Of a stretch of DNA of 64,000 nt, positions 26,705 to 37,228 are shown piece by piece. Position 1 is the first letter of the stretch. Each line of letters starts with the position of its first letter. Under the pieces are notes generated by a model, which did no database searches, had not been told where the DNA came from, and saw only the letters and a program-made list of their open reading frames with translations. The position numbers and the translations under genes are program-made. The DNA is from Bradyrhizobium sp. WD16 (GTDB lineage: Bacteria > Pseudomonadota > Alphaproteobacteria > Rhizobiales > Xanthobacteraceae): positions 186,001-250,000 of the forward strand of contig NZ_CP028908.1 in assembly GCF_024181725.1 (NCBI RefSeq), written 5' to 3'.

Positions 26705-27181
26705 TCAGGGTCCCGTGAATGAATGCGCCATCCGCCGGACGGTCGGATCGTAATCCGCCTTGAACCTTGCCGGATATTCCATCTCGAATGCATGAATGAG
26801 ACCGCGTCCGGAGAAGATGTAGACCTCGTAATAGATCAACTTGCCGCGCACGCCGCTGATGACGAGACGATGATCCGCGACATGGCGGTAAGTCACATTC
26901 GGATGCGAGCCGTCGGCGACCAATTCGGCGAGCTTCGATGCCGGTGTCTCGCCGGAATTGTGGCGGGCATAGACACGGAAGTTCGCGCCTTCAGGCCCTG
27001 TAAATGATTGGCCGTCGCCATTGGCCGGCGGCGGATCGGGCTCGAAGAATTCCTGATAGGAAATGGACGTGCCGAATCTGGCATTCTGATAGCTCGTCCA
27101 GGTCTCCTGACCGTGAGCCGGGCTGAAAGCTCCTAACAGCAGACTCCCGCCTCCAATCATGAACCCGCGTCGGGACAGCAT
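26705..27181 (-). CDS. Exported hypothetical protein
   Basis: A 158-residue protein with the signal peptide SRRGFMIGGGSLLLGAFSPA, whose twin Arg suggests Tat export. The mature region (TWTSYQNARFGTSISYQEFF, RVYARHNSGET, VYIFSGRGLIHAFEMEYPA) looks like the PsbP-like exported domain with an N-A/R-FG-S-xYP start. AGGAGGAG precedes the ATG. The next secreted-protein gene lies 18 bp upstream, so the two may form an operon. Confidence 0.72.
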   Translation of the reverse strand: MLSRRGFMIGGGSLLLGAFSPAHGQETWTSYQNARFGTSISYQEFFEPDPPPANGDGQSFTGPEGANFRVYARHNSGETPASKLAELVADGSHPNVTYRHVADHRLVISGVRGKLIYYEVYIFSGRGLIHAFEMEYPARFKADYDPTVRRMAHSFTGP

Positions 27182-27199
27182 CGGCTCCTCCTCATCCGT

Positions 27200-27550
27200 T
27201 TACTCCAGCATGGGCAGGTTGGCGCAGACAATCCGGCCGCTGCGCGCGTCGAGCGCCAGGAAGCCGTCGATGACCCCGTTGCTGAACTGATCCTTGTTCG
27301 GGGTGACGACGACGACATGGAATTCCCAGACGGGACGTTTCCGGGCGCCACATGCCCTGGTGTTTCCGTCCTTGAGGTAATTCACCTGCTTGATGGTTGC
27401 GGCAACCGCCTCGGGGGTGGCGCCATAGGGATCACCTTGCAAGATCTTGACCGCCCCGGCGCGCGCCTGCGCCTCCGACAGCAATGCCGCCGCATGGACA
27501 ACGCCGAACGACAGCGTGCCGGCCGCCAGGACCAGGGCAAATCGGATCAT
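27200..27550 (-). CDS. Secreted hypothetical protein
   Basis: A 116-residue protein with a Sec signal peptide (FALVLAAGTLSFGVVHA). The mature part (AVKILQGDPYGATPEAVAAT, then RKRPVWEFHVVVVTP and GFLALDARSGRIVCANLPML) resembles a PepSY-like or small cystatin-like periplasmic fold, though I do not assign it. GGAGG precedes the ATG at 27550. It is probably co-transcribed with the exported-protein gene downstream. Confidence 0.68.
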   Translation of the reverse strand: MIRFALVLAAGTLSFGVVHAAALLSEAQARAGAVKILQGDPYGATPEAVAATIKQVNYLKDGNTRACGARKRPVWEFHVVVVTPNKDQFSNGVIDGFLALDARSGRIVCANLPMLE

Positions 27551-27602
27551 GCGAACCTCCGCCTCCAGCCACGATGCCATGACACAGGGGGCGGCGGTTG
27601 AC

Positions 27603-27677
27603 CTAGTGTCCCGTCTCCGAATTACCGCTACGTTTGCCTCGCACTCGCACGGTAATTCGGAGACATAGGGACACTAG
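27603..27677. repeat. CTAG-bounded palindromic element, type A, copy 4
   Basis: A 75-bp copy of type A, part of an inverted composite that continues with the 13-bp spacer (CAAAATCAAAGTG) and a type B element. It lies in a 345-bp gap between a secreted-protein gene and acoC that holds no other gene. Confidence 0.92.
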
Positions 27678-27690
27678 CAAAATCAAAGTG

Positions 27691-27769
27691 CTAGTGTGGC
27701 TTATGTCTCGCAATTGCCTACGAGAGGGTTGCCGCGAAGGCGGTAGGCAATTGCGAGACGCCACACTAG
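27691..27769. repeat. CTAG-bounded palindromic element, type B, copy 2
   Basis: A 79-bp copy of type B. The whole composite (27603-27769) is flanked by GCGGTTGAC on the left and GTCAACCGC on the right. These are perfect inverted 9-mers, so before insertion they formed a palindrome centred on one CTAG. Confidence 0.92.
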
Positions 27770-27895
27770 GTCAACCGCGTTCGCCCGAACATGACGACGG
27801 TGAGGACGCCGCTGACAGGAAGACGCCAGTCCTGCAGGTTCGATGGCGGGACGCGTCGCGCGGACCCGATGCCGCGCGGCGCGTGCGGCAGTTGC

Positions 27896-29017
27896 TCAGC
27901 CGCCGATGTGGCCGAGGATCAATTCGTTCACCCGGCTGGCCTTTTCCATCTGGACCATGTGGCCGGCGCCGGGAATGACCTCCGCCCGCGCCCGGCCATC
28001 GAGCGCCGTCGCATGGGCGGCGGGGATGATGCGATCCTCCTCCCCCCAGACCACCAGCACCGGCGCCTCGACACCTTCGAGGCGCGGCGCCAGCACCCCG
28101 CCCTGGCGTCCATCGTCGAGGAATTGCGACGACAGGCTTCTCAATGCATCCTCAACGCCGTCGAGACGCTTGTATCTGAGAACATCTTCGAGCAGCTGCC
28201 TGGTGACGAGCTTCGGATCGGCGAAAAGCTGCTCGACCACAGGCTTGAGGTCGCGCCGCGACGCGGCGGCGACGAAGCCGGCGAGATAGCCGGCATTGAT
28301 CTCCGTCCCGAGCCCGGCCGAGCCGATCAGCGTCAGCGACTTCACCCGGCCCGGCGCCTCGATCGCCACCTGCATCGCGATCGCCCCGCCCAGGGAATGG
28401 CCGACGAGATGGGCCGGCCCGATGCAAAGAGCGTCCATGAAGGCGATGACCGTGCCGGCCAGCGCGGCCACGCCGCCCGCCGGCATCGTCTTGGTGGACT
28501 GGCCGTGGCCCGGCAGGTCGAGCGCATAGACGCTCGCCTTCGCCGCCAGCGCGTCGATGTTGAACAGCCAGTTGTCGAGATCGCCGCCGAAGCCGTGCAC
28601 CAGGACGACGGCCTCGCCACCCTCGCCGCGCCGGGCATAGCGCAGCCGCCCGGCCGCGGTGTCGAGAAACTCGTAAGCCGGGCCGGCGACCTCGTCATCG
28701 TCGTCGTCCGCGGCCGGTGTGACATAGCCCGCCACATAGGCCTCGACGTCGGTCTCCGGCACTTCCGGATCGGCGATGACGCCGAGCAGCGCCTTGACCG
28801 GATAGATGGCATCCTTCTCGCCGACGACGCGACGCAGGATCCCTGCGTCGCCCGCCTCCACCACCCCGGCGAACTTGTCGGTTTCCACCTCCACGATCTC
28901 GTCGCCGACGGCGATGCGGTCGCCCGGCTGCTTGAGCCAGCCGGTGATGCGGCCCTCGGCCATCGAGAGTCCCCACTTCGGCATCACCACCGGCTTGATC
29001 CGCTGATCTGTCATCAT
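27896..29017 (-). CDS. acoC: Acetoin dehydrogenase E2 (lipoyl domain plus alpha/beta hydrolase)
   Basis: A 373-residue AcoC. The N-terminal lipoyl domain has PKWGLSMAEGRITGWLKQPG and the lipoylated Lys in VEVETDKFAG (about residue 48). An acidic linker (DDDDDE) leads to an alpha/beta-hydrolase domain with nucleophile Ser in GHSLGGA and a C-terminal His near PGAGHMVQMEKA. This replaces the classical acyltransferase core, as in known acetoin systems. ATGs at 29017 and 29014 follow GAGG. It is the last gene of the acoXABC operon; no E3 gene is in the window. Confidence 0.92.
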   Translation of the reverse strand: MMTDQRIKPVVMPKWGLSMAEGRITGWLKQPGDRIAVGDEIVEVETDKFAGVVEAGDAGILRRVVGEKDAIYPVKALLGVIADPEVPETDVEAYVAGYVTPAADDDDDEVAGPAYEFLDTAAGRLRYARRGEGGEAVVLVHGFGGDLDNWLFNIDALAAKASVYALDLPGHGQSTKTMPAGGVAALAGTVIAFMDALCIGPAHLVGHSLGGAIAMQVAIEAPGRVKSLTLIGSAGLGTEINAGYLAGFVAAASRRDLKPVVEQLFADPKLVTRQLLEDVLRYKRLDGVEDALRSLSSQFLDDGRQGGVLAPRLEGVEAPVLVVWGEEDRIIPAAHATALDGRARAEVIPGAGHMVQMEKASRVNELILGHIGG

Positions 29018-29025
29018 CGAAGACC

Positions 29026-30045
29026 TCACGCAGCCATCGCGCGCGGCGCGATCCTGGAGACGGCGGCGGCGATGGCATCCGCCGTCGGGACATAGAGATC
29101 CTCCAGCACCGGGGTGAACGGCACCGGGGTGTGCGGCGCCGTCACCATCTGCGGCGCCGCCTTGAGCGCGCCGAAAGCGTGCTCCGCCACATAGGCGGCA
29201 ACGTCGCTGGCGATCGAGCAGCGCGGATTGGCTTCGTCGACCACGACGAGCCGGCCGGTGTTCTCCACGCTCTCGATCACCGTGTCCCAGTCGATCGGCG
29301 ACAAGGTCCGCAGATCGACGATCTCGGCCTCGATCCTGTCCCTGGCGAGCTTCTCGGCGGCTTCGAAGGCGCGATGGACGGTGAGCCCGTAGCTGACGAT
29401 GGTGACGTCCTTGCCCTCGCGCACCACGTTGGCCTCGCCGAAGGGAATGGCATAGGCCTCCGCCGGCACGTCGGTCTCGAGCCCGTAGAGGTTCTTGTGC
29501 TCGCAGAAGATCACCGGATCGTCGTCGCGGATCGCCTGGATCAGCAGGCCCTTGGCGTCATAGGCATTCGACGGGCAGATCACCTTGAGCCCCGGCACAT
29601 GGGTGAAGACCGGGGTCAGCATCTGCGAGTGCTGGGCGGCGGCGCGGAAACCGGCGCCGACCATGGCGCGGATGACGACCGGTGTCCTGGCCTTGCCGCC
29701 GAACATGTATTTGAACTTCGCCGCCTGGTTCAGGATCTGGTCGAAGCACACCCCCATGAAGTCGAGGAACATCAGTTCGGCGACTGGGCGCATGCCGCAG
29801 GCCGCGGCGCCGATCGCCGCGCCGATATAGGCGGATTCCGACAGCGGCGTATCGAGCAGCCGTCCGGGATATTTGGCATGCAGCCCCTTGGTGACGCCGA
29901 GCACGCCGCCCCAGGCATCCTCCTCGCCGGGGCTGCCGGCGCCGCCGACGATGTCCTCGCCCATGACGATGACGGTGGGATCGCGGCGCATTTCAAGGTC
30001 GAGCGCCTCGTTGATCGCCTGTTTCATGCTGATCTTGCGGGCCAT
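29026..30045 (-). CDS. acoB: Acetoin dehydrogenase E1 beta subunit
   Basis: A 339-residue transketolase-type beta subunit, with VMGEDIVGGAG (cofactor-binding Glu), PLSESAYIGAAIGAA, HSQMLTPVF, PSNAYDAKGLL and the C-terminal DEANPRCSIASDV. With AcoA it forms the thiamine-diphosphate E1 component that cleaves acetoin to acetaldehyde and a hydroxyethyl group passed to AcoC. GGGAGGAG precedes the ATG at 30045. Confidence 0.94.
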   Translation of the reverse strand: MARKISMKQAINEALDLEMRRDPTVIVMGEDIVGGAGSPGEEDAWGGVLGVTKGLHAKYPGRLLDTPLSESAYIGAAIGAAACGMRPVAELMFLDFMGVCFDQILNQAAKFKYMFGGKARTPVVIRAMVGAGFRAAAQHSQMLTPVFTHVPGLKVICPSNAYDAKGLLIQAIRDDDPVIFCEHKNLYGLETDVPAEAYAIPFGEANVVREGKDVTIVSYGLTVHRAFEAAEKLARDRIEAEIVDLRTLSPIDWDTVIESVENTGRLVVVDEANPRCSIASDVAAYVAEHAFGALKAAPQMVTAPHTPVPFTPVLEDLYVPTADAIAAAVSRIAPRAMAA

Positions 30046-30089
30046 GATGGCTCCTCCCGATGGTCCTGATTGCTTTCGGTGACTGCGGT

Positions 30090-31073
30090 TCAATAGGCGA
30101 CGTAGACGTCGGTGGTGAGGTCGTGCGCGGTGGGCAACGGCGCCGCCTTGGCCGAGACCACGGCATCCTCGATCAGGCTCTCGACGTCCTTGTCGATCAT
30201 CTCCAGTTCGACCGCTGACACGACGCCGGCCTCGCGCAGGCGCGCGGCGAACATCTTCAGGCAGTCGCGGTTCCGCCGGTTGAGTTCATTCTCGCCCGCA
30301 GCCTTGTAGGTCTGGGCGTCGCCCTCGAAATGGCCGAAGAATCGGATCATCCTGCATTCGAGCAGCGCCGGGCCACCGCCCTCGCGCGCCCGGCGGATCA
30401 TCTCGCCGGCGGCCTCGTGCACGGCGAAGAAGTCGGTGCCGTCGACGGTCACCCCCGGAAGCCCGAAGCCCGAGGCGCGGTCGACATAGGAATCGACCGC
30501 GGTGGCGTACTCGACGGAGGTCGATTCCGCATAACCGTTGTTCTCGACGACGAAGATCACCGGCAGATTCCACACCGCCGCGAGATTCATGCTCTCGAGC
30601 ACCATGCCCTGGTTGGAGGCGCCGTCGCCGAAGAAGGTGACGCCGACGCCGCCGTCGCCGCGGAACTTGGCGGCGAGGCCGGCGCCGCAGGCGAGCGGCG
30701 CGCCGGCGCCGAGAATGCCGTTGGCGCCCATCATGCCCTTGGCGAGATCGGCGATATGCATCGAGCCGCCCTTGCCACGGCAGGCGCCGGTCACCTTGCC
30801 GTAGATCTCGGCCATCATCTCGTGGACGTCGACACCCTTGGCGATGCAGTGGCCGTGGCCGCGATGGGTCGAGGCAATGCGGTCGACGTCGGTCAGATGC
30901 ATCATGATCCCGGTCGCGCAGGCCTCCTCGCCGGCATAGAGATGGACGAAGCCCGGGATGTCGCCCTTGGCGAACTCCACATGCAGCCGCTCCTCGAATT
31001 CGCGGATCGTGCGCATGATGCGGTAGGCCTTGAGCAGGTCGGGCTTGTCGAGCGGGAAGGGATTGCCTGGCAT
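30090..31073 (-). CDS. acoA: Acetoin dehydrogenase E1 alpha subunit
   Basis: A 327-residue E1 alpha subunit. The thiamine-diphosphate motif runs GDGASNQGMVLESMNLAAVW ending near VENNGYA. STHRGHGHCIAKGVD and GKGGSMHIAD are further E1-alpha signatures. The start at 31073 follows GAGGAGAAAG. It lies 44 bp upstream of acoB. Confidence 0.94.
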   Translation of the reverse strand: MPGNPFPLDKPDLLKAYRIMRTIREFEERLHVEFAKGDIPGFVHLYAGEEACATGIMMHLTDVDRIASTHRGHGHCIAKGVDVHEMMAEIYGKVTGACRGKGGSMHIADLAKGMMGANGILGAGAPLACGAGLAAKFRGDGGVGVTFFGDGASNQGMVLESMNLAAVWNLPVIFVVENNGYAESTSVEYATAVDSYVDRASGFGLPGVTVDGTDFFAVHEAAGEMIRRAREGGGPALLECRMIRFFGHFEGDAQTYKAAGENELNRRNRDCLKMFAARLREAGVVSAVELEMIDKDVESLIEDAVVSAKAAPLPTAHDLTTDVYVAY

Positions 31074-31105
31074 GGATGCTTTCTCCTCGATGGGCGTGTG
31101 GTCGA

Positions 31106-32152
31106 TCAGGCGTAGGCGGTCGCGAACAGCGGTGCGCCGCCGCGCAACAGGCCGGCGGTCGCGGCGTAATGCATCACGGCGGGAACGTTGACGGTGCGGA
31201 AGGCGTCGGCCGTCAGCGTCACCGAAACGGCATCGCGCGCGTCGAAGAAGATCTCGCGCTCGCCATCGAGGGCGACGGCCCCGGCTTTGAGGCGCGGATG
31301 AAAGGCGATGCCCGCGGGCATGCGGCGCCAGTCGTCGATGCCGATCGGGGCGATGAGACCGGGCGCGATCGGGGCCTGAAGGACGCTGCGCGCCGTCGCC
31401 GCCGGGGCGAGCGACACCATCATGCCGCCCTCCTCGCCGCGCGCCACCGGCTCGATCAGTCCCGCGATCGCCGCCATGCCGATGACTTCGGGATCGGCGA
31501 AGGTGACGAAGAGTTCGCGGAAGGTCTCGGTGCGCCACAGCGCCCGCGCGCCGATATAGCCATCGGTGACGAAGGCGACATCGACCAGGGCGATCTCCGC
31601 CGGCCGGTCGCCGACATGGACGTCGAGGCGCTTGTTGGCGGTGAAGGCGAGCTTCAGCGGAATCCGCCCGGTTGCCGCGAGGCCGGCGGCGAGGCCGGTG
31701 ATGGTCGGCTCGCGATGCTCCGGAAAGGCGTTGTTGGTGCCGGTCGAGATCCCGGCGATCGGGGTCTGGCCGCATTCCTTGACCACGGCGCGATGGGTGC
31801 CGTCGCCGCCGAGCACGACGATGGCGGCAACCCCGGCGCGACGCATCAGGCGCGCCGCACCGGCGCTGTCCTCGGCCGTGCCGGTGACCGGCATGTCGAG
31901 GTGGTTGACCTGCGGAAACCGGCTTTCGCCCTGGTTGCGCGAGCGCTCGATGCCGCGCATCACGTGGCCGCGGATGCCGCCATGCTCCGGCATCATCACC
32001 ACGTTCCGGACGCCGCAGGCGGCGAGCGCCGCCAGCACGCGCAGCACGATATTGGCGCGATCGGCGATCTGCAGGCTCGCGGCATTGGCGATCACCCGGC
32101 GAATGTCCCGCGCGGAAACCGGATTGGCGATGACGCCGACGACGGGCCCCAC
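31106..32152 (-). CDS. acoX: AcoX, NAD kinase-like protein of acetoin operons
   Basis: A 348-residue protein of the ATP-NAD kinase fold, with VGVIANPVSARDIRRV at the N-terminus and the GGDG motif VLGGDGTHRAVVKEC (about residues 113-127). AcoX proteins accompany acoABC in several bacteria, and their role is unproven. The GTG start at 32152 follows GGGAGGG. It is the first gene after the sigma-54 promoter. Confidence 0.92.
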   Translation of the reverse strand: MGPVVGVIANPVSARDIRRVIANAASLQIADRANIVLRVLAALAACGVRNVVMMPEHGGIRGHVMRGIERSRNQGESRFPQVNHLDMPVTGTAEDSAGAARLMRRAGVAAIVVLGGDGTHRAVVKECGQTPIAGISTGTNNAFPEHREPTITGLAAGLAATGRIPLKLAFTANKRLDVHVGDRPAEIALVDVAFVTDGYIGARALWRTETFRELFVTFADPEVIGMAAIAGLIEPVARGEEGGMMVSLAPAATARSVLQAPIAPGLIAPIGIDDWRRMPAGIAFHPRLKAGAVALDGEREIFFDARDAVSVTLTADAFRTVNVPAVMHYAATAGLLRGGAPLFATAYA

Positions 32153-32207
32153 GGCCGCCCTCCCCGTTGCGATGTCTGTTGCGACACGCTTCTTTGAAAG
32201 GGACTTC

Positions 32208-32222
32208 GCAAGGACGATGCCA
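32208..32222 (-). promoter_or_regulatory. Sigma-54 promoter of the aco operon
   Basis: On the minus strand TGGCATCGTCCTTGC carries GG and GC 10 bases apart, the invariant -24/-12 arrangement. It ends about 55 bp before the acoX start. The next gene upstream encodes an AcoR-type sigma-54 activator, which supports the call. Confidence 0.85.
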
Positions 32223-32243
32223 ACTCCACGGCCTCGGCCGGAG

Positions 32244-32327
32244 CACGACCAAGTCGTTGAAAGCTAAAGGTCGTGGTCGTTGCCGCAGCGCATGATGGGG
32301 CACGCGACGGCGCCACGGGTGTGGCGC
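32244..32327. promoter_or_regulatory. Candidate AcoR upstream sites
   Basis: Two inverted repeats lie upstream of the aco promoter: CACGACC with GGTCGTG (32244-32250 and 32269-32275), and GCGCCAC-GGGT-GTGGCGC (32310-32327), centred about 64 and 122 bp before the expected start of transcription. Either may bind AcoR. The second could also be the acoR terminator, though no T run follows. Confidence 0.45.
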
Positions 32328-32361
32328 TCCGGCTGCAACACCTGTGGCGCGAGCATCGGCT

Positions 32362-34341
<1,980 letters not shown>

Positions 34342-34835
34342 AACGGCGTCCTCCCGGTCGGTCTGCCCCGTGCCTGCGCCGGGAGCTTGGCGCGGAGTGT
34401 CGCGCCGGAACGCGGCGCGATCAAGACGAAGGCGAAGCAGATCGCCGCAGCGCCAAGGGATGCTCTTGCACCGGCCACCACCCGGCGCCAAGCCCTCCCG
34501 GTTCAAATCGCAGCCGGCGCGCCACTTCGGTAAAGAACTGGACACACCAAAAGCTGCCGTTCCTGCGCTTGAGGCAGTGACCAGCGCGCGCAGCAGCACG
34601 CCTTTCGACCCCATGATGCGAACTTCTTTCGTTTACCTCGGTGCGCTGGGCCAGGGCGCGGAGGTGGTCGCGGCGGTAGCCGTCCGACTCGGTCCGCATG
34701 CGCATGCGTGCCGTTCTGGCAAAGGTCTTGATCGATTGGGTGGTTATGGATGGCGTTTGTCCGCGCTGTGGCACTGGCGCGATAGCCCGATAGGGCGCTA
34801 AAATTACTCCGGCTGTTATTCTTCCGGGGCGTCAC
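34342..34835. other. Intergenic region upstream of acoR and a lipoprotein gene
   Basis: About 490 bp with no supported gene. It should carry the divergent promoters of acoR and the gene at 34836. GC content falls towards the right end. I see no clear operator. Confidence 0.5.
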
Positions 34836-35630
34836 ATGAAAATCGACCAACCGACCCTTGAGCGGTTCGCGGCGCTTCCTCGCAGAGCTCAAGAATGCAT
34901 TCGTGAGTGTGCATTCACTGTATTCGCTCTGCTGATTATGGGCGGTTGCGCCGTTAACTCTGGTGTCGTTCAAACCGGACAAAATACATTCACGGTTTCC
35001 CGGCAAGCGGCGAGCGGGTTTAGCAACTACAGTGAGCTTCGGCCCGAGGCGATCAACGAAGCAAATCAGTATTGCGCGAATCAGCGCCAATCCGCGGTGA
35101 TGATCAACATCAAGGACGCGAGGCAATCCTCTGGGCCCGGGGATTTTCCGAGGGCTGAGGTTCAATTCGCATGCGTTGACCCAACGAAAATCGATTCAAT
35201 AATGGCGGAGTGCAACGAGAAGCGGCTGAAAAAGGAAATCCACGGCTATAAGGCATCTGTTGAGTGCTCGACCCAAAGAATCGTGGCAGCTCGCAGGGAG
35301 CGCAATTATCCGTACATGGACCTGGTAGATTTATACGAAGCGGCACGCCTTGTCGGCGCTGAAAAAGTCGACAAGGGCCAGATAACCGTCGCCGAGTACA
35401 ATTTTCAGCTGGCCGAGCTTCAGACGCGAATAGCTGCCGAGGAGCAACGGCGCGGGCTTGCGGTTGCCAATACGCAGATAGCGCAGACACAGGCTCAGGC
35501 AGCAACCGCCCAAGGCAATGGCGCAATGTTACAGGGCTTGGCGGCGTTTCAGGCAGCCAATCGGCCGCCGCGCTCCGTCAATTGCACAACAACTGGACCT
35601 TACAACTCACGCATGACAACTTGCTATTGA
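34836..35630 (+). CDS. Lipoprotein with coiled-coil-prone C-terminus, low GC
   Basis: A 264-residue protein with an extended N-terminus, then a hydrophobic segment (FTVFALLIMGG) ending in a Cys that fits a lipobox (MGGC). A conserved-looking block follows (NTFTVSRQAASGF, EANQYCANQRQSAVMIN). The second half is Gln/Ala-rich and helical (AEYNFQLAELQTRIAAEEQR, QIAQTQAQAATAQGNG). The gene is visibly poorer in GC than its neighbours, which suggests acquisition by transfer. The function is unknown. Confidence 0.7.
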   Translation: MKIDQPTLERFAALPRRAQECIRECAFTVFALLIMGGCAVNSGVVQTGQNTFTVSRQAASGFSNYSELRPEAINEANQYCANQRQSAVMINIKDARQSSGPGDFPRAEVQFACVDPTKIDSIMAECNEKRLKKEIHGYKASVECSTQRIVAARRERNYPYMDLVDLYEAARLVGAEKVDKGQITVAEYNFQLAELQTRIAAEEQRRGLAVANTQIAQTQAQAATAQGNGAMLQGLAAFQAANRPPRSVNCTTTGPYNSRMTTCY

Positions 35631-36189
35631 ACGCACGCATTCAGGGCGCCGCCGATCGCACGTTGCTGACCCCGCGCCAAACGGCGGAACATCCATCGAA
35701 ACTCCAATCACCGCTGGATAAAACTTCAGGGGTAGGTCAACTGAGAACAGGAGCGGTGAGCGCGGCGCGGTCAGCTCTACTCGTTCCGGGTGGCATGTGC
35801 TGTCGGACTTGTTTTGCCGTGGGGATCATTTGGCCTTCTTGATTTCTACGATATGATCGGTTGCGACGAATGCGGCGGTGACGGCGGTTTTCAGCATCTG
35901 ACGAAATCTGCGCGCCGGCTGCGGATCAGATGTGTGAATGCGATAGATGCGACCGGGAGGGGCGCAATCTCGGCCATGACAATCTCGTTCAGGATTTCGA
36001 CGCGCCAAGACTACCCACGCGCGCCACAGTACGATTGCACGATGCGGCACGATGTCGCCGCCATTGCCCCGCCCAACAGCGCCGAACCGTCGCCGCCTCG
36101 TGCCCTGATGGCGCGCCTGTATTCTTGGCGCTGCTGTCGTGGCAATATTGCGCCGCCTGCGATTCGCCAGTGAAACTCGCCGAGATGCC
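35631..36189. other. Intergenic region with a partial dispersed repeat
   Basis: About 560 bp without a supported gene. Positions of about 35858-35943 match dispersed repeat type E (GCGACGAATGCGGCGGTG to CTGCGGATCAGATGTGTGAA), shared with 240-306 and inverted at 23392-23450. Confidence 0.6.
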
Positions 36190-36534
36190 ATGATCGACAA
36201 TCCAGACCAGGTTGAGCGCCTTGTGGCCAGGCTGAGACAATCCTTGCCGCTTTTCGCGACCGTCAATCCTGAAGTGGCCGCCGTCATCCGCGAGCAATCT
36301 CCAGCAACTGATCCGCTGCGTCGGTACTCTATCACTCAGGTCGACTACGCCGGTGACGAGGGCGGGATCGTCTGCAAAGTTGAGCTCGGTCCGGAGAACG
36401 GCGACAGGGCTCTGTTTGCTTCAATCACGCATCTGAAATTCGGCCCCGCGGAACCGATCGCTCGCCAGATCGCCGCGTACCAGAAACATCGCGTCAAACG
36501 CTTGCGGCGTCTGGGCTCCGGACACGAAAACTGA
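36190..36534 (+). CDS. Conserved hypothetical protein
   Basis: A 114-residue cytoplasmic protein beginning MIDNPDQVERLVARLRQSLP. The middle (SITQVDYAGDEGGIVCKVEL) and the end (ITHLKFGP, AYQKHRVKRLRRLG) look like a small alpha/beta fold. I recall relatives in Bradyrhizobium-like genomes, without a known role. The start at 36190 fits those relatives better than an upstream ATG. Confidence 0.65.
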   Translation: MIDNPDQVERLVARLRQSLPLFATVNPEVAAVIREQSPATDPLRRYSITQVDYAGDEGGIVCKVELGPENGDRALFASITHLKFGPAEPIARQIAAYQKHRVKRLRRLGSGHEN

Positions 36535-36589
36535 CAACGGTCCGCGCGTTGAGCTTAGCGGAAAATCGAAGGCGGACGCTGCATTGGCG

Positions 36590-36620
36590 GCCGGGCCGTG
36601 TGCCCGGCCACACCCTCATA
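36590..36620. terminator. GC-rich hairpin after the hypothetical gene
   Basis: GGCCGGGC and GCCCGGCC form a perfect stem around a short loop about 60 bp after the stop codon. The same GGCCGGGC hairpin is part of the dispersed repeats near 210 and 23490, so it may be a repeat remnant serving as a terminator. No T run follows. Confidence 0.45.
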
Positions 36621-36772
36621 GCGCCACGGCGAAAAAGGGTGGCGCGATCACGCCCATGTGCCTTGGTTGCCATCGCGCCGCAGCGTAATCGATGATCTAT
36701 TGTTCCTTCTCTTGTACCTGGCATCCGGCGGGACGCCAGGTACTTCTATTTTCGCCAACGAGGAGATGCCTC

Positions 36773-37228
36773 ATGACGATCACCCTCAAGATCAACGGCA
36801 CCGCCCAAGACTGGGACGGCGATCCGGCGCTGTCGCTGCTGTGGTACCTGCGCGACGAAGCCGGATTGACCGGAACCAAGTTCGGCTGTGGCGAGGCGCT
36901 GTGCGGCGCCTGCACCGTCATGGTCGACGGCGCGGCGGTGCGCTCCTGCATCACCGCGGTCGCGGACGTCGCCGGCCGGGAGATCACCACCATCGAAGGC
37001 CTGCATCCGACCGGGGATCATCCGGTGCAGAAGGCCTGGCGCCAGGTCAACGTGCCGCAATGCGGCTATTGCCAGGCCGGCCAGATCATGCAGGCCGCCG
37101 CGCTGCTCAAGGAAAACCCCAAACCCAGCCACGATCAGATCCGCGACGCCATGGCGGGCAACATCTGCCGCTGCGGCTGCTATCAGCGGATCGAGGCCGC
37201 GGTCCACCTCGCCTCGACGGGAGCCTGA
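36773..37228 (+). CDS. 2Fe-2S subunit of a molybdenum hydroxylase (IorA type)
   Basis: A 151-residue protein with two [2Fe-2S] clusters. The plant-ferredoxin-like motif is [15 protein letters not shown] with a preceding GTKFGCG, and the helical-domain motif is [10 protein letters not shown] then [11 protein letters not shown]. It transfers electrons from the molybdopterin subunit encoded next. AGGAG precedes the ATG at 36773, and its stop overlaps the start of the next gene. Confidence 0.93.
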   Translation: MTITLKINGTAQDWDGDPALSLLWYLRDEAGLTGTKFGCGEALCGACTVMVDGAAVRSCITAVADVAGREITTIEGLHPTGDHPVQKAWRQVNVPQCGYCQAGQIMQAAALLKENPKPSHDQIRDAMAGNICRCGCYQRIEAAVHLASTGA

